A stretch of DNA of 64,000 bases, taken from positions 1 through 64,000 of the forward strand of contig NJFT01000166.1 of the NCBI GenBank assembly GCA_002221725.1, in the 5' to 3' direction. The DNA is from Scedosporium boydii (Eukaryota > Ascomycota > Sordariomycetes > Microascales > Microascaceae). The translations under genes and the position numbers were made by a program. Of this stretch, positions 23,223-35,704 are shown one piece after another; position 1 is the stretch's first letter, and every line of letters begins with the position of its first letter. The notes beneath the pieces are model-generated. The model did not search any database and was not told where the DNA came from. It saw only the letters and a program-made list of their open reading frames with translations.

Positions 23223-24563
23223 ATGGATTCCGCCCCGTCCTCTGCCTCTCTCGAAACCCCCGCCGACCTGCGCAGGGACGCTGTGCAAGGAGCGTGCAGG
23301 CTATCCGAAATACTCGACCGCGGGAGATCAAACGCCGTAGAAGTCGCAGCTCAAATTACCGAAGATGCCACTCCGGCCAGCGTTCTCACGAGACTCCTTT
23401 CTCTCGACCCAGTGATCTCGGCGGCCTCGCCACCCTCGGCTACATATATCTCACGTCATGAGGCCCAGAGAGAACCTCAAGTAGGCTTCAGGAAGATCGG
23501 CTTCGGTCAATGCGGCTTGGTCTTTGAAAGACCAGGAAGGGGTTACGTCTCCAAGCTCGCGCGGCCCTTTTTCCACGATTCGCTCAGGAACGACTTCCTT
23601 GTGCACTCCCAGGTCTCGGAATGCTTTGAGAAGCACAAGACTGCGCCTCAGTGTCTCGTCCCTGCCGTCTACTCCTACGTCGCTAAAGACGACAAGACCT
23701 GGTGGGATAAGTATGGGCCACTCCTGGAGAAAACCGACGATTTTCCCACCCCCACCAGGGTTCTCGTCACCGAACGGATCCTCCCCCTGCCAAGAGCCGC
23801 AAGAAATGCTCTGATCCACCTGTACTGCGCGGAAGAGTTGCAGGAGAGTGCCCAGTCTAATCCCCTGAATCGAGATTGCCTAGCTCGTGTATACCTGGGC
23901 AGGACTTGTCCAAACGCCGCGGGGCAACCCACTCCAAATTTCTCTCTCAGGAACTTCAATTTGCACCTCGATCAGATGTTATATCTACATCTGCCCGTCA
24001 ATAAATACGCCAGGGCAATGGCGGAATCGCTCGCCGTCATTCACTGGTCCGCCAACGTGGACGGATATGACATAGAGTTCGTGCTTGGCAGTGAACCCGA
24101 AACTAGCCGTCTTATCTACTCGCAGCCCCTCTCGAAGCTTCTCAGACTGACCGCGCAGAATCTTGCTGATATGCCGCCACACCAGAATTTAGATCGTATG
24201 GTGCGCGCCAACCACCGTGGATCCTTTATGAGACTATGGGTCTTGGATTTCAATCTTTGCACCCGGTTTAAAGCAGAAGCCATGTCTGACTCGACGCAAC
24301 ACCCAGCCCTTCTTGAGCAACTTGTTCTCGCCTTCTTTGAGAATGACCCTTATTACCCACTTCCTATGATGGAATCCGACGTTGAGAAAAATCTGTGGTC
24401 GGAGTTTAGAAACCAATATCTGTGCACGTCGGGCGAGATTCTGGCATCAAAAGATGAGGTCGTCCGGGAACTACCATCAAGATTCATTGAAGCATGTGAA
24501 CAGCGGGAGCAGGCCAAGTTGAGCGCTGGATTGGGGCATGGCCATCGGGATTTGAAGGGATGA
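23223..24563 (+). CDS. DUF3669-type protein with kinase-like fold signature
   Basis: A single exon gives 446 residues. The C-terminal two thirds match the fungal DUF3669 family (PF12417; often mis-named zinc finger protein), including AVIHWSANVDGYDIEFVLGS (~270-289) and a final FIEACEQREQAKL. The layout resembles a protein-kinase-like fold: a glycine-rich loop GFGQCGLVFE at 93-102, a lysine at 111, a hinge-like ERILPLP near 190, and LWVLDFNLC near 338-346 with an Asp-Phe-Asn in the place of a DFG motif. That comparison is inference from motif order only. The protein is soluble, with no signal peptide. The substrate is unknown. DUF3669 genes are often multicopy in filamentous ascomycetes. Confidence 0.82.
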   Translation: MDSAPSSASLETPADLRRDAVQGACRLSEILDRGRSNAVEVAAQITEDATPASVLTRLLSLDPVISAASPPSATYISRHEAQREPQVGFRKIGFGQCGLVFERPGRGYVSKLARPFFHDSLRNDFLVHSQVSECFEKHKTAPQCLVPAVYSYVAKDDKTWWDKYGPLLEKTDDFPTPTRVLVTERILPLPRAARNALIHLYCAEELQESAQSNPLNRDCLARVYLGRTCPNAAGQPTPNFSLRNFNLHLDQMLYLHLPVNKYARAMAESLAVIHWSANVDGYDIEFVLGSEPETSRLIYSQPLSKLLRLTAQNLADMPPHQNLDRMVRANHRGSFMRLWVLDFNLCTRFKAEAMSDSTQHPALLEQLVLAFFENDPYYPLPMMESDVEKNLWSEFRNQYLCTSGEILASKDEVVRELPSRFIEACEQREQAKLSAGLGHGHRDLKG

Positions 24564-25082
24564 ACGCAATAAAGGCAGGCACCTTCTTCTGGAGACTTTT
24601 TGTGTTAGAATAGGGCCGACAGACCAACAACTTGATTCCTCTTGTCATGGCGTCGATTTCATTCCTGCGAAAACCGACATTCTACGAGATTGGAGAGTGC
24701 ATTGCCATCTAAACCTGACTTGGTAACTTGATGTGAAACTGACAGCCCAGAATTAGAAGTAATCCATAGATAGCTCCTACACTTCTCGCTCGGCGTTCTA
24801 CCTCTGCGACATGTAGCCATCGCGACTTTCCTTTAACTGAACTCACTATTTTGAAAATATTTCAAGGGACTCCCGGGGCGTTTTGTGCGGTTAAGCATTT
24901 CCACCACACTAGTGACACAACCAAGAAAAAGCGGGGTTATCTCATGACGGAGACTTGCCTCAAAGGCCGCCCGATTCCTCTGAGGCTCTTGCGATCAAGA
25001 GGAACGACGACTTGTATTGCTGTTTCGACGGATTGCTTCCGTGGCATCAACTAAACCCTCCTCCTCGAGGCATTGCTCAAAT
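24564..25082. other. Intergenic, promoter of the amidase gene
   Basis: No gene is supported. Codons upstream of 25083 remain open from about 25017 but lack an ATG. Confidence 0.45.
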
Positions 25083-27340
25083 ATGACGTCTTTGTCAACG
25101 ACCTCAGAATCCTGGGAAGAGAAAGCCCGGCGCAAACGGGAATCGATCCTAGCAGGCATTCCCAAGGAATGGAAGCTGAGCACTGGCGATCTTGAACGAG
25201 CCAAGGGGCAGCAAAACCTGACAGGGGCCTTCATCAATAGCTTCCTGGCGCCCGAGACGGTTGCCATCATTTCTCGCGATCCTTGTGAAATTGTTGCCCT
25301 TTTGCAAAAGCGCGATTTGTCCGCTCTCCAAGTCGCCACCGCATTTTGCCAAACCGCAGCAATTGCACATCAGATCGTTAGTCAAAACGTCATCGAGATT
25401 TCCAAGTATAGAAGAGGAACCGAGCCTCGTTCTAATATTGGGTCCTCTTTAGAATAATTGCCTCCACGAGCTCTTCATCGATCAAGCTCTCTCAGGGGCG
25501 AAATACCTCGACGCTTATTTCCAGGAACACGGAAAACCTATCGGGCCACTACACGGACTGCTAATCAGCCTCAAGGACCAGTTCCACGTTCAAGATGTCG
25601 ACACGACAATGGGCTACGTCGGCTGGATAGGAGGAAAGCTCGGCGTCGAGGAGGAGGAGACGAGGACCTTCGAGAGCCAGATTGTTACCGATTTGCAGTC
25701 TCTCGGAGCTGTCTTCTACTGCAAGACAAGCCTACCCCAGACGCTTTTGGTGAGTGTTCATTGCCTTCTAGTCTATTTAGCACTTATTCCCGGGGACTTT
25801 GAGGTCGTTCCAGCTGGCTAACGAGCGAGGGAACAGTTTGGGGAGACTGTCAATAACATCATCGGCCGCACACTGAATCCACATAATATGGGTTTATCTT
25901 GCGGTGGCTCGTCCGGAGGTGAGGGCGCGTTGTTAGCCTTGCGGGGGAGTTCTATCGGGTTTGGCACCGACATTGGTATTATCAGTTTCTTCCTTACAAG
26001 CGATTCAAAACATCTCTACAACCCACTAACTCTTCACCCCAGGCGGGTCAGTTCGTATACCAGCTGCCTTTTGCGGCGTGTTCTCTATTAAGCCCACGCC
26101 AGAGAGACTACCCTACCGAGGTGTTGCCAATACTGTAAGCCATAATGAGCAGGATACTGCTATGGCCGCCCCTTTACACAAGACTGCGAATATCGACTGA
26201 TAGACCGGTACGCAGAATCCCGGCCAAAATACCTATCGTTCCACTGTAGGGGTCATGAGCACTTCACTCGCCGGCCTTGAGTTAGCCTTCAAATCGGTGC
26301 TCGAAACAAAACCGTGGCTCAGAGACCCGTCTGTAGTCCCCATCCCTTGGCGGTCGGGACAACTCGAAGAAATTCGCTCCCAAGTAGATCCCAGAGGTAA
26401 CTCCACCGGCCGCCCGTTGAGGATTGGTATCCTATGGCGAAACATGTCCGTTGAGCCCCATCCGCCTGTTCGGCGAGGTCTCAAATTGGTTGCGGATGCA
26501 GTACGTGAAGCTGGTCATACAGTGGTAGATTGGGAGCCACCAAACCAGGCCACGGCGAAGCGAATCCACGTCTCATTTCTCTATGCAGATGGAGCACATG
26601 ATATTCATCATCACCTGGAAAGGTCCGGCGAGCCTCTCCTCCCAGAGCTGCGCAAGTCTTTTCAGCTGCGTGACGCAATCCCCTTGCTCGACTACCAAGA
26701 CCTCACTCTCCAGGGGTTAAACTACGAGGCCCAGTACGCGGACTATTGGAATTCAACAGCAGACGAAGGAGGTATGACAGAATTGCCTAGCTAGGATTTT
26801 CTCCGTCAGATGTCCCTATCCTTAACACTTGCTCACAAGGGGATATTTAGGCTACGTTGTGGACGCGGTAGTCATGCCTGTGGCCCCGCATGCCGCGGTC
26901 ATCCCTGGCAAGTACTATCACACTGGTACGTACTTATTCAGCCACGGACGCATTTTAGCTCGAGATTGATACTGATGCAAGTCTTAAATACACAGCCTAC
27001 ACAGAGGCCATCAACCTCTTGAACTACAGCGCCGTTGTGATTCCGGTCACCAAGGCCGACAAGGTCCTGGATCCAATTGATAACACATATGTCCCGCTCA
27101 ATGCCAGTGACAGGCTAAACTGGGAAGCATGTAAGTTGATACCGCAGAGGGAGCACTGGTGGCGTGTATATAGAGAAGAGACGCCTACTAACTATCTCAT
27201 TTATAGACGATCCCGATACTTACCACGGGGGGCCTGTCGGTGTTCAGCTCGTAGGAAGGAAGTTTGAAGAAGAGAAAACACTTGCTATTGCTGGTGTGAT
27301 ATACTCTGCCCTCCAGAGCCAAGCTGGTCGTCACCCCTGA
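25083..27340 (+). CDS. Amidase (amidase-signature family, acetamidase-like)
   Basis: Eight exons (25083-25376, 25453-25749, 25837-25975, 26043-26134, 26216-26771, 26851-26925, 26996-27130, 27207-27340) join in phase to give 573 residues, the normal length for fungal amidases. The amidase-signature Ser-Ser-Lys triad is present: Lys in [10 protein letters not shown] (~140), the SSGG of [17 protein letters not shown] (~219) and the following [12 protein letters not shown]. Late strands [19 protein letters not shown] and [16 protein letters not shown] close the fold. Such enzymes hydrolyse carboxamides to acid and ammonia in the cytosol, often for nitrogen nutrition; the specific amide is not readable. 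It ends 274 bp from the convergent homoaconitase gene. Confidence 0.93.
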
Positions 27341-27614
27341 CCGAGGGAATTCCTTTCAGCTCTTTCAACAAATATTTTTGAAGTGTCGACAGATGAGTTG
27401 AAGGAACCGAGTACCTCTTGTCTGCTCGTGCTTTGCTTTGACCACGAATGGTGTTAGGTTTAATAATATCTAAGGTCGTATTATCTTATAGTAACAGTTT
27501 GGTTTTTCAGTTTGTCAAGGTACTGTACATTCAATCTTTAATAAACTTTCATATTAGATATATTAAATTCTTTACTTAATTTATGTATAAGAAGATTTAT
27601 GAGGGGACTTGATG

Positions 27615-30600
27615 TCACTCCTCGGCCGCGATCTTAGCCTTGACCCAGCCTTCAAGTCCACCGCAAGCGATAATTTCCTGAACGTTGGGAGGCATCTCGC
27701 CAACCTTCTGTTCCCACGAGGAGCCATCCTTCTCGGATATCACGACCTTGGAGCGGCGAATATCCCATAGCAGCTTCCAGCCGGTGCGGCGAGTCAGGAC
27801 TTTCTTGTCGGCCTCGTCCTTGTACGCTTCGCGTAGACGGCTCACAAGGGCGGGCAGTTCGACGCCGAGGAGAGCATTGTTGATGCTGTTGCGGCTAAAG
27901 ATGTTGCCGAAACTACCGGCAACGACGAGAGGAATCTGTTTCGCCAGGATGGCGGTCGCAGCTTGTTCTCTCGAGGATCCCTGGGTCAGGTTAGAAGATT
28001 GCTTCCCTCGAGCAAGATCGGGAGGAATAGATTTTTCTTACACAGCCAAAGTTGAAGCCTGTTACCAGGATATCGCCAGCCTTGGCGGTTGTGCGGAACG
28101 CGGTATCGTAGTTCTCCATGCACACCTCGGCCATCTTCTCCTTAGAAATATCATCCTGGTAGGTGTATTTACCCCTACGACAGATCCGGTTAATCGTTGC
28201 CTGTTGCTCGAAGTCTTGGAGAGATGTATGTGATGGTCTCAGGAGTTAAAACTTACGGGTAGATGCCATCCGTGTTGATATTATCCCCGTCACAGAAGAT
28301 GATCTCGCCTTCAATCCTCTCAGGAAAGCCAGGCAGAATATCGGTTAACGACTCTTCATCTTCAGGCGCGGCGGGGCTGCCGGATGACTGCTCTGCGGCA
28401 CCCTCGCCAGCGCCCTCAACAGTGGCGATCATGCTATCGACCTCACCAAGAAGCTTGTCAAGAGCATCTTCGACAGACCGAGCTTTGTCGACGACATGAT
28501 CACCGCTACCCTCACCAAGAACGACCTTCTCAACACCCTCGGGCTTCTGGTACCAGCCGGGACCGGCGATCTTACCCCGAAGCGCGCTGGCTGCGACGGT
28601 TTCAGGACTCGCTAGGTAGGCCTTCGCTCCAGTATGTCCAAGCCTGCCCTTGAAATTCCGGTTACTGGCACTGATACCGACCTCACCATCTTCGAGAAGA
28701 CCAGTACCCTAGGACATGTTCCGGTTAGCTATAGGAACTTACTTTCAAAGTTTGGGGAGAGTCAAAAAAACCTACGAGACCGATGCAAGGGCCACACCCG
28801 GGGGGTAGAACTTGAGCCCCAGCGTCAACCAAGACCTGCCAGTCGCCCGCCTCCTCGGATAGCTCCTGCTCGGGAGCAGAGGCCGCAGCGATGTAAAGTT
28901 TGACACCGGGGGCAATTTTGGCGGGCTCGCCATCCTTGGCCGCCTCGCGGAAGACACGAGCGGCGGCAGCAAAATCCGAGCTTCGGGCGTTGGTGCAGGA
29001 GACGAGATAGGCCTTATTCACAGGAATATCTTGAGATTCGAGAGTCCGGACAGGGGTAATAATTTTCACCGAGTTAGGCCCAGCAACAAATGGGGAAAGC
29101 GTAGATAAGTTTCTATGGGAATATAGTTAATATAGTACCTTAAATGGAGTGTTTATTTTCCTTTGGTCTTTGTCTCATATTCCGAGGGAAAGGAAATCAG
29201 GGGCGGGCGAAAGAAGGCTTACAGGTAAAGCTCCTTGGCATAAGAAGCGCCGGGGTCGGCAACTAGTTTGTTTTTGACAAGCTCGTCGATGCGCTCGTGG
29301 TTGATGCGCTCCTTGAGGGGACTATTGAACATGGCGGCGGTGGTGGCCTTGGCGCGATACCAGGAGATGAGTTTCTCATCAACTGGGAATAGTCCTACAT
29401 CATGTGTTAGCACTTTCTTGTCTGTATTTTTTTCTTCTTTCGCCGTTGAGCCCTACCACTCAAAGCGCCCCATTCAGTAGTCATGTTGGCAATCGTCAAG
29501 CGGGCATCGATAGGGATGCTTGCCAAAGTCTCTTCGGAACCCGTGAATTCAAGGGCATGGTTCAAAACTTCGTCCTGGTTGAACAAACCGCACAAAGCAA
29601 CAATAACGTCTTTGCCGGTGACGCCACGGGGGAGGATGCCAGTGAACGTGATCTTGGCGATTGGGGGTATTCTAGCACGCCCTCCCTTAGCAACTGCCGC
29701 TTCACGAGTGCCTCACAGATTCGCGAGCAGAGTCCTAGGGGTAACACGCCGCTGGGAATGTCGTGCTACAGAAGCCTGCTCCCGGGATCTGTGGGATGGA
29801 GGAAAGAGGGCTGGGGAAAGTACTTGCTGCCACCAAGTCTTAGAAGTGCTCCATATGCTCGCGGCGTCGGTTCTGACCACAGCAGTGCCGAGAGCTCCTA
29901 TGCCTCCGTAATGATTGCTGTGGCTGTCGCTGGCGACGGTGAGAGTTCCGGGCCAGGCGTGTCCTGTTCATCCGTTAACATGCGAGCCGTCGATCGTGAG
30001 CGCTGGCGATGTCCTACCTTCTTCGACCATAATTTGATGGCCTATCTGAGTTAGCAGGGCTTGCCATTTTCAGTACTCGGTGGTTTTACGTACCTATTCC
30101 CCTTTTGGCTGGGTAACTGTAGGCTCCCCAGTTAATGAATGTTTGGAGTTGTTTTGGTCAGGAGTGTGCCTCGGGAGTGGAACTTCATGAGACATATCCA
30201 AAGTGAAAGCGCTCCTTAGCGAGAGAGCACTTACAATCGAACACCATGCTGGGCAGCAAACTCCTCCACTACAGATTCTCGGTCAATATACCGCATATGA
30301 CTGTGCTTAAGGAGGGGTCTCGGGAGCAGTGATCGTGAAACATAGCCGAAGAGGAAAGAAATCAGCCGCGAAAGAAGACCAACCTTGTCTATACTTCTTA
30401 AGATTTGCAGGGGTCTGGTTCTGCACATCGTGATCCAAACACTGGAGAGAGAAAAAAGGAAACTTAGCTGGTTGCTCTGTGGCGGCTATCTAGGCAGATG
30501 ACACCAGGTATCTGGCAGCCGGTTGGTATACTTACCACAATGGCCTGGCGGTTGTCGTAGATCTTGCAGGCCCCGATTTGCATGAACTTCAAGGCCACGG

Positions 30601-31059
30601 GCCAAGAGTTATCGTGCGTCATGATCCTCTCGGGCCGTATCGTGACATAGTCGCCGGCCCTGACCTTCTTGCCTGAGGGCAGATCTGTGGCGTATCGCTG
30701 GACAATCTTTTCGGTGAGGGTCTGGGGGTTATCCGGGGTGGGGGCAGGCCGAGAAGAGCGGAGGGCGGCAGAATTGGGGGTGTTTTCGAGCTGGAAGTGG
30801 AAGGTATCTTGCCGTCGGGGCGCGGTGGAAATATACGTACGGCAACGGGACACGGCGGGGGAAAGAGGTCGAGGGTGGGCGATGAAGGTCCGAGGCCGTA
30901 ATCTAGCGCCGGCCGGAAGAGCAATGGCTCTCCGCTGGAGATACCCGGATGTGAGTCAGGATTCTCTGAAGAAAGGGAGGGAGCTAGGTATTGCTTTCGC
31001 CCGGGAGGAAGGGCGGGAGTGAATAAATCGATGGCAGAGGAACTCACAAATGCAGCCAT
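27615..31059 (-). CDS. LYS4: Homoaconitase, mitochondrial (lysine biosynthesis)
   Basis: Thirteen minus-strand exons (31059-31048, 30934-30536, 30441-30384, 30268-30235, 30116-30094, 30041-30018, 29963-29828, 29671-29457, 29394-29223, 29112-28776, 28708-28257, 28174-28042, 27980-27615) join in phase to give about 786 residues. An Arg-rich leader (residues 1-50) suits mitochondrial import. The [4Fe-4S] ligands are Cys in [11 protein letters not shown] (~396) and in GCGPCIGL (~464, 467); the swivel domain has [13 protein letters not shown] (~665). The [11 protein letters not shown] start and [15 protein letters not shown] end fit homoaconitase better than aconitase. It converts homocitrate to homoisocitrate in the alpha-aminoadipate route. 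Intron 7 uses a GC donor (gcaagt), needed to restore WWQ-IPP. Two micro-exons of 23-24 bp are inferred. Confidence 0.9.
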
Positions 31060-32248
31060 GATTGACAGTTACGGCTGTAGAAACAGATTGGTGTGGATCA
31101 GCTGGAGAATCTGTGCTGGGGTGGGAGAGACACGTCCTCGGTGGACATCGCGCATAGAATTTAGTGGGATCCAATGTTACTCACAGCGAGCTTTGGTCGT
31201 CGCGGCGCATTTGATGCGGTTGAAGGAAAATGTTAGTTTCAATTTCCAAATAGGAAGCCTTTGATTGGCCCATCAAGGCCAAGGTGCCTGTATCCGATCT
31301 CGGTCGTAGTTTCCGAGGCTGGTCTGCGGTCTGGTTTGAGTCACGTGACCTTACTTAGGAAATGATTTGCTGGCAAACCAGGCGCGGTGACGTCATGAAG
31401 AACTTAAGTTACTTGCCTCCTGTTAAGAGCCCAAATCAAGCGGTGCAAAAGTGATAAAATGAAAAAAAGGAGGAGACTAATTTCATAGGAAAAATGAAAA
31501 TGAAGTAGAAACTACGAAGTACATTATATAGTACATAGGGTCTAGATGGGAGCAAGCCTCTACAACCTTGCTTCCATTTTTGACGTTGGAGAAAGAGGTT
31601 CAAGGAGTCGCCGCACTGCAGTCACGAGGAGGGAAACCTTGAATATCACGAGATTCGCTTTTCATATACTATGGTCATACACCCTTAGGCCTTCGGATCG
31701 AAGCAGGTCGTTGCCCTTGATTAGGAATTCCCATGTGTTCTTTCAACAAATACTTTTGCGTTAAATTTCTTAAAACATCAATACTTGGTTATCAATACAG
31801 GCTTTACCCTAGTCCAGTGTCCCCGACAGATTAGGAACAAGAGCTTAGTTCTTGTTATATCGATTCCTGCTTCCTCTAAAATAGATTCGTCAATGACCCG
31901 ACGGGGTGAAAAGGATTGCTTCGATGGCGAACGTCCCCAGTGTCAAGAGAATAAGATTGAACGTACCGAGGTTAAAAATAACAATAATCAGAACGAAAAA
32001 TAAAGAGAGAAAATTAAACATAAAGCGTAAAGCGAAATGAAATCTAAAATACAAGGTGCTGTAGATGCATATTATTTCCAATATTGTCCAAGGCCCCATT
32101 ATCCTTTATTTCCAGTTCAGTTGCTAAGCCTCCAGAGACACCTTACGCCAAACCTCAACGGACTTTGTCATGGGATGTCTGCCAAATTCTCCCCTCAGTA
32201 TTCATAAGAGAATACTTTAGACATGTTCTACTCTCTAACACTTTCTCT
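31060..32248. other. Intergenic, 1.2 kb, no supported gene
   Basis: The homoaconitase promoter lies at its left end. The right part (31480-32080) is A-rich and shows no coding signal; it may be the 3' flank of the DHA2 transporter or an old degraded repeat. Confidence 0.4.
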
Positions 32249-34185
32249 TTATCGCCTATCCAACGTCGAATAAAGCTTGTGCTGCTTCATCGGAAACGAA
32301 TAGACGAGATTAAGCACGGCCCAACCGAGCATGGTGAGCCACACAGCACGAAACGCATCCATGAATGACGCTATTGTTCCCTCATACCAGCCATCTGGTA
32401 GCCTGTGTAGCTGGTCGAGGTCGTCTCGTATGCGACTTATAACGTCCGCGGTCCCTGGTTGGCTGCCAAAGTGTGCCCACAGCTGGTTCTTGAGAGTGTT
32501 TTGGTACGCTGCGGATGCGATGGCTAGCCCGAGGGTACCTCCTATGCTGCGGGCCATGTCTGTAGAGGAGCATTGAATGTTAGTCCCCAGTTGTTCATAA
32601 GTGATGAACAGTAACCGGCAAGGTGCAACTTACAGACGGCAGACGTGACAACCGCTTGTTGGGAGAGCTTGACAGCAGCGATGGATGCAATTTGAGTAGT
32701 TGTCAACACGGCGGTGTAGCCTCCACCAACCAGAAACAAGGCGAGACAGGTCATCCAAGCAGGGCTGTTGGCGCTCTGGAGCGTGAAGAGCGAGACCCCG
32801 GCACAAACCACCAGGACGCTAGTAACTATCAGGCCCAGGTATCTACCGGTTGCTTTCATTAGGTACCCCACACTGAGGGCGCCGATAGGCACGCCAAGTG
32901 GTGAGGAGAGTAACTTTAAACCTGCTGCAGTGGCGGAGCTGCCAAGCACCTGGAGATACAGTGGTACATAGAACATGGCTGTCATGGCAATCATCACAGA
33001 GAGGAGACTGGCAAGGCAACAGGCGAGAAGAGTCCGATCGAGAAGGAGTTTCACCGGAATTATTGGCTGCGGCGCTTTGCTCTCCCACCAAAGGAAGGTG
33101 ATGAATAGGGCGATGGAAAGAGGAATAGTTGTAAGTGGTAAAGGATGTACCCACGGTACCAAGTTCCCCGCAGAGCTGAGGCCCAGCAGGAAAAGAACAA
33201 GGTAACCCAGTGTCATGAAAGCTCCGAAGAAGTCAATGCGACCGAGATACGACTTCTTAGATTGCTTGGGAGGCACGTCGACGAGCAAGTATACCGCCAC
33301 CGCAGAAACCAAAGCAGGAGGGGCTTGGGTCAGGAACGCAAGCCGCCAGCCGAGGGCGGTGTGATCGTTCAGGAAGCCACCTACCACACCGCCAACCATG
33401 GCGCCCGAGCCGTACCAAATATTCGCAATGCCTTGTACTAGCCCTCTCTGACGAAGCGGAACCAGATCTGTTCCAAGGAATGTTGCAATGCATATCAGCC
33501 CGCCCCCACCGACGCCGGCAACCACGCGCCCCAAAATCATAGTGTATTGGTCCCTTGCCAGCCCGCAGCAAAGATTCCCAGCGGCGAAGAGTATGTTGCT
33601 GACGACCAAACCGGGACCACGCCCGAAGATGTCCGTCAGTCTTCCGAGGATGGGTTGGCAGGCGGCATTAGATATCAAATAGGCGGTGGCGAGCCAGGAC
33701 AGTTGGTGTAGGGAGTTGAACTCGCTTGCAATGGGTGCAGAGAGTGTGGCGATGATTGAAGAATCGATTGCTCCCAGGAAGACCCCGAACCAAGCTGTGG
33801 ACATGATGAGTGCCAGTCGCGTAAAGGATATTTTATGCACGATAATGGTAGCTTCATCATCTTCGTCGGTGATCGTATTCGCTTCGGGATTCCCTTTCTG
33901 GGCATGGGCCTCGGGCAGTGGTGTTCTCTCTGTCGAACCGGTACTTTCTCCCTCAGACGAGATGGCAGTCCTGCTGCCGAGACTCTCCATGTCGCTGCTG
34001 TAGAGACTGTCGGTGTCGCTTCCGCTTCCGCTGTCGACTGTCTCCAAGGCCCTTCTCCTGGATGGAGTCTCCATATCGGCGATGACACTATATTCGGGGC
34101 CGGGATTCTGCAGAGCGAGACCCTCCCTGTGACCGGCGTACTGAAGTCGCCTGCAAAGGACTGTGATAATGCTTGACGGGTGCAT
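32249..34185 (-). CDS. MFS transporter, DHA2 (14-TM) type, vacuolar basic amino-acid / multidrug-like
   Basis: Two minus-strand exons (34185-32634 and 32559-32249) encode about 620 residues. The ATG at 34185 is the first in frame; METPSRRR at 34074 is an alternative start close to the family norm. A Ser/Asp-rich acidic cytosolic N-terminus leads to about 14 membrane segments. Motifs include GAIDSSIIATLSAPI (TM1), LSWLATAYLISNAACQPI, GRLTDIFGRG, GRVVAGVGGGGL and the late MARSIGGTLGLAIASA. Members either move basic amino acids into the vacuole (Vba/Fnx type) or export drugs; the sequence does not decide. Its promoter faces the pyruvate carboxylase relic. Confidence 0.88.
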
Positions 34186-35704
34186 TAGCAGCTTCAAAAG
34201 TAAAGGTTATGGAGAGGGGTCTTTTCTCCTTTTAAACCTATGGAGTGGCCCCCGGGGACGCAGAGATATGCGGGTAGGGTGTTTCCTTCCGGCATTATCT
34301 GTGCTTTGCTTCTTTCTCTTAATGGCGGTGGTATTCTAGTGGGCCGTTTTGTTTCCACCATGCTCAGCTAGCCACGGTAAAAGAGAGACGTGTCCCATCG
34401 ACGCGTCCTTTCCCCTTGTTGATGGTTTGTGGCTGGCACCTGACGTCGTCGATCACTAGGTGCAAGACACATTCTCTCCCTATTCTGCTGTGGTAGGAGA
34501 GTTGTAGACACGCTGATGTCGGGAACTCCAGTTTGAGAGCTCCCCGCAGAGGTACAAGGAAGATGGCATTTTAGCTTAATATCGACAAGAGAATCAACGA
34601 CTCTATTCTTCCTCAATGCGGATGATGGGAGATAGGCTTCTCAGATATAGTCTCAATCGGACCGAAAAACGTAATGGAACTATCGTGTCGAGATAATCAT
34701 GGCGCTACAAAACGCCTTCGGGTAAGACGCCGATCGTTCATTCTGAAGAACTTGTCTGGTCCTTGTTTTTGGGCTGCGTGGCGCTGTTTCTATTCGCTTG
34801 ACCCCGATGATCGGTGGCGTTCAGAGGCAGAGCTGATGCCGCTCTCGACACGCTTGGCACGCTTGCGTGATGCAGACCCAGCTGCGATGTCCTGGAAATG
34901 TCCCAGAAACCTTAATTTGTCCCCGAGGCATGGTGGAAGAATGGGTAAGTAATTCCAAATGCTCCCCCAGTGCAGTTTCCCAGAAATGGTCCTATGGCTG
35001 TTCTTGTAGAAGTGACTTAGGTGGAATAAGACACGAGCAAACCCTTGATAGTAACCGTCTTTCTTCTGGGTGAAGTAAATTTTCAACGAGGAAGTTTTTG
35101 AATTCCGTTTTGGGGCTCTATAAGTGCCAGGAAGGGATTTGTCGGTCGGGCAGGTGAGCCTAGCCTCCGCCAGCCACGACCAGCTCTTGCATAATATCAA
35201 GTGTATCAAGTGTCAAATACCCTTGACTGGGCTCCACGCCAAGTTTGTTGTTTACGGTTAAGCGCGGCAGATCGCGACAGGGCTGGCTTCGCAAGGACTC
35301 CGCTGATGCGATGTTAATCCTGGTCGGGAAGTTTTTGAACTTCCTTCCACAACCTAGGATAGAACTGTGGCGATGGTGCAGCTTTGAGCAGATATGCAGC
35401 CTGAACCTGGCTCCAGCTTTGCTAGCCATTGGCTCTAGTAGTCCACGAGGTAGGCCAGTACGAGTGAAGGATCTTATCTTCTCCATCCTTGTAAACATAC
35501 TTATACTGATGCCTTTCACTGTGGTTCAACGGTGTTAATCTAGTCTGGGTTTTTTCGAGGGGTCGTAAGGCCTATAAAGAACCTCCATTCGAGGCTCTCT
35601 CGACCTTCTTCCAGGTTATTCCGACATTCCTACTTTCTATCGAAGGATTTCTTTTCTTTCCCTCTTCTTCTTTCCCGTTAGAACTACGTCCACTCCGACC
35701 GACA
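34186..35704. other. Intergenic, 1.5 kb, between divergent genes
   Basis: No gene with domain or splice support. It holds the promoter of the DHA2 transporter and the former promoter of the carboxylase relic; a C/T-rich tract lies at 35605-35680. Confidence 0.45.

Noticed and set aside
27685..30054. Plus-strand frames of up to ~216 residues across homoaconitase
   Set aside because: They are shadows of minus-strand exons with recognised active-site motifs.
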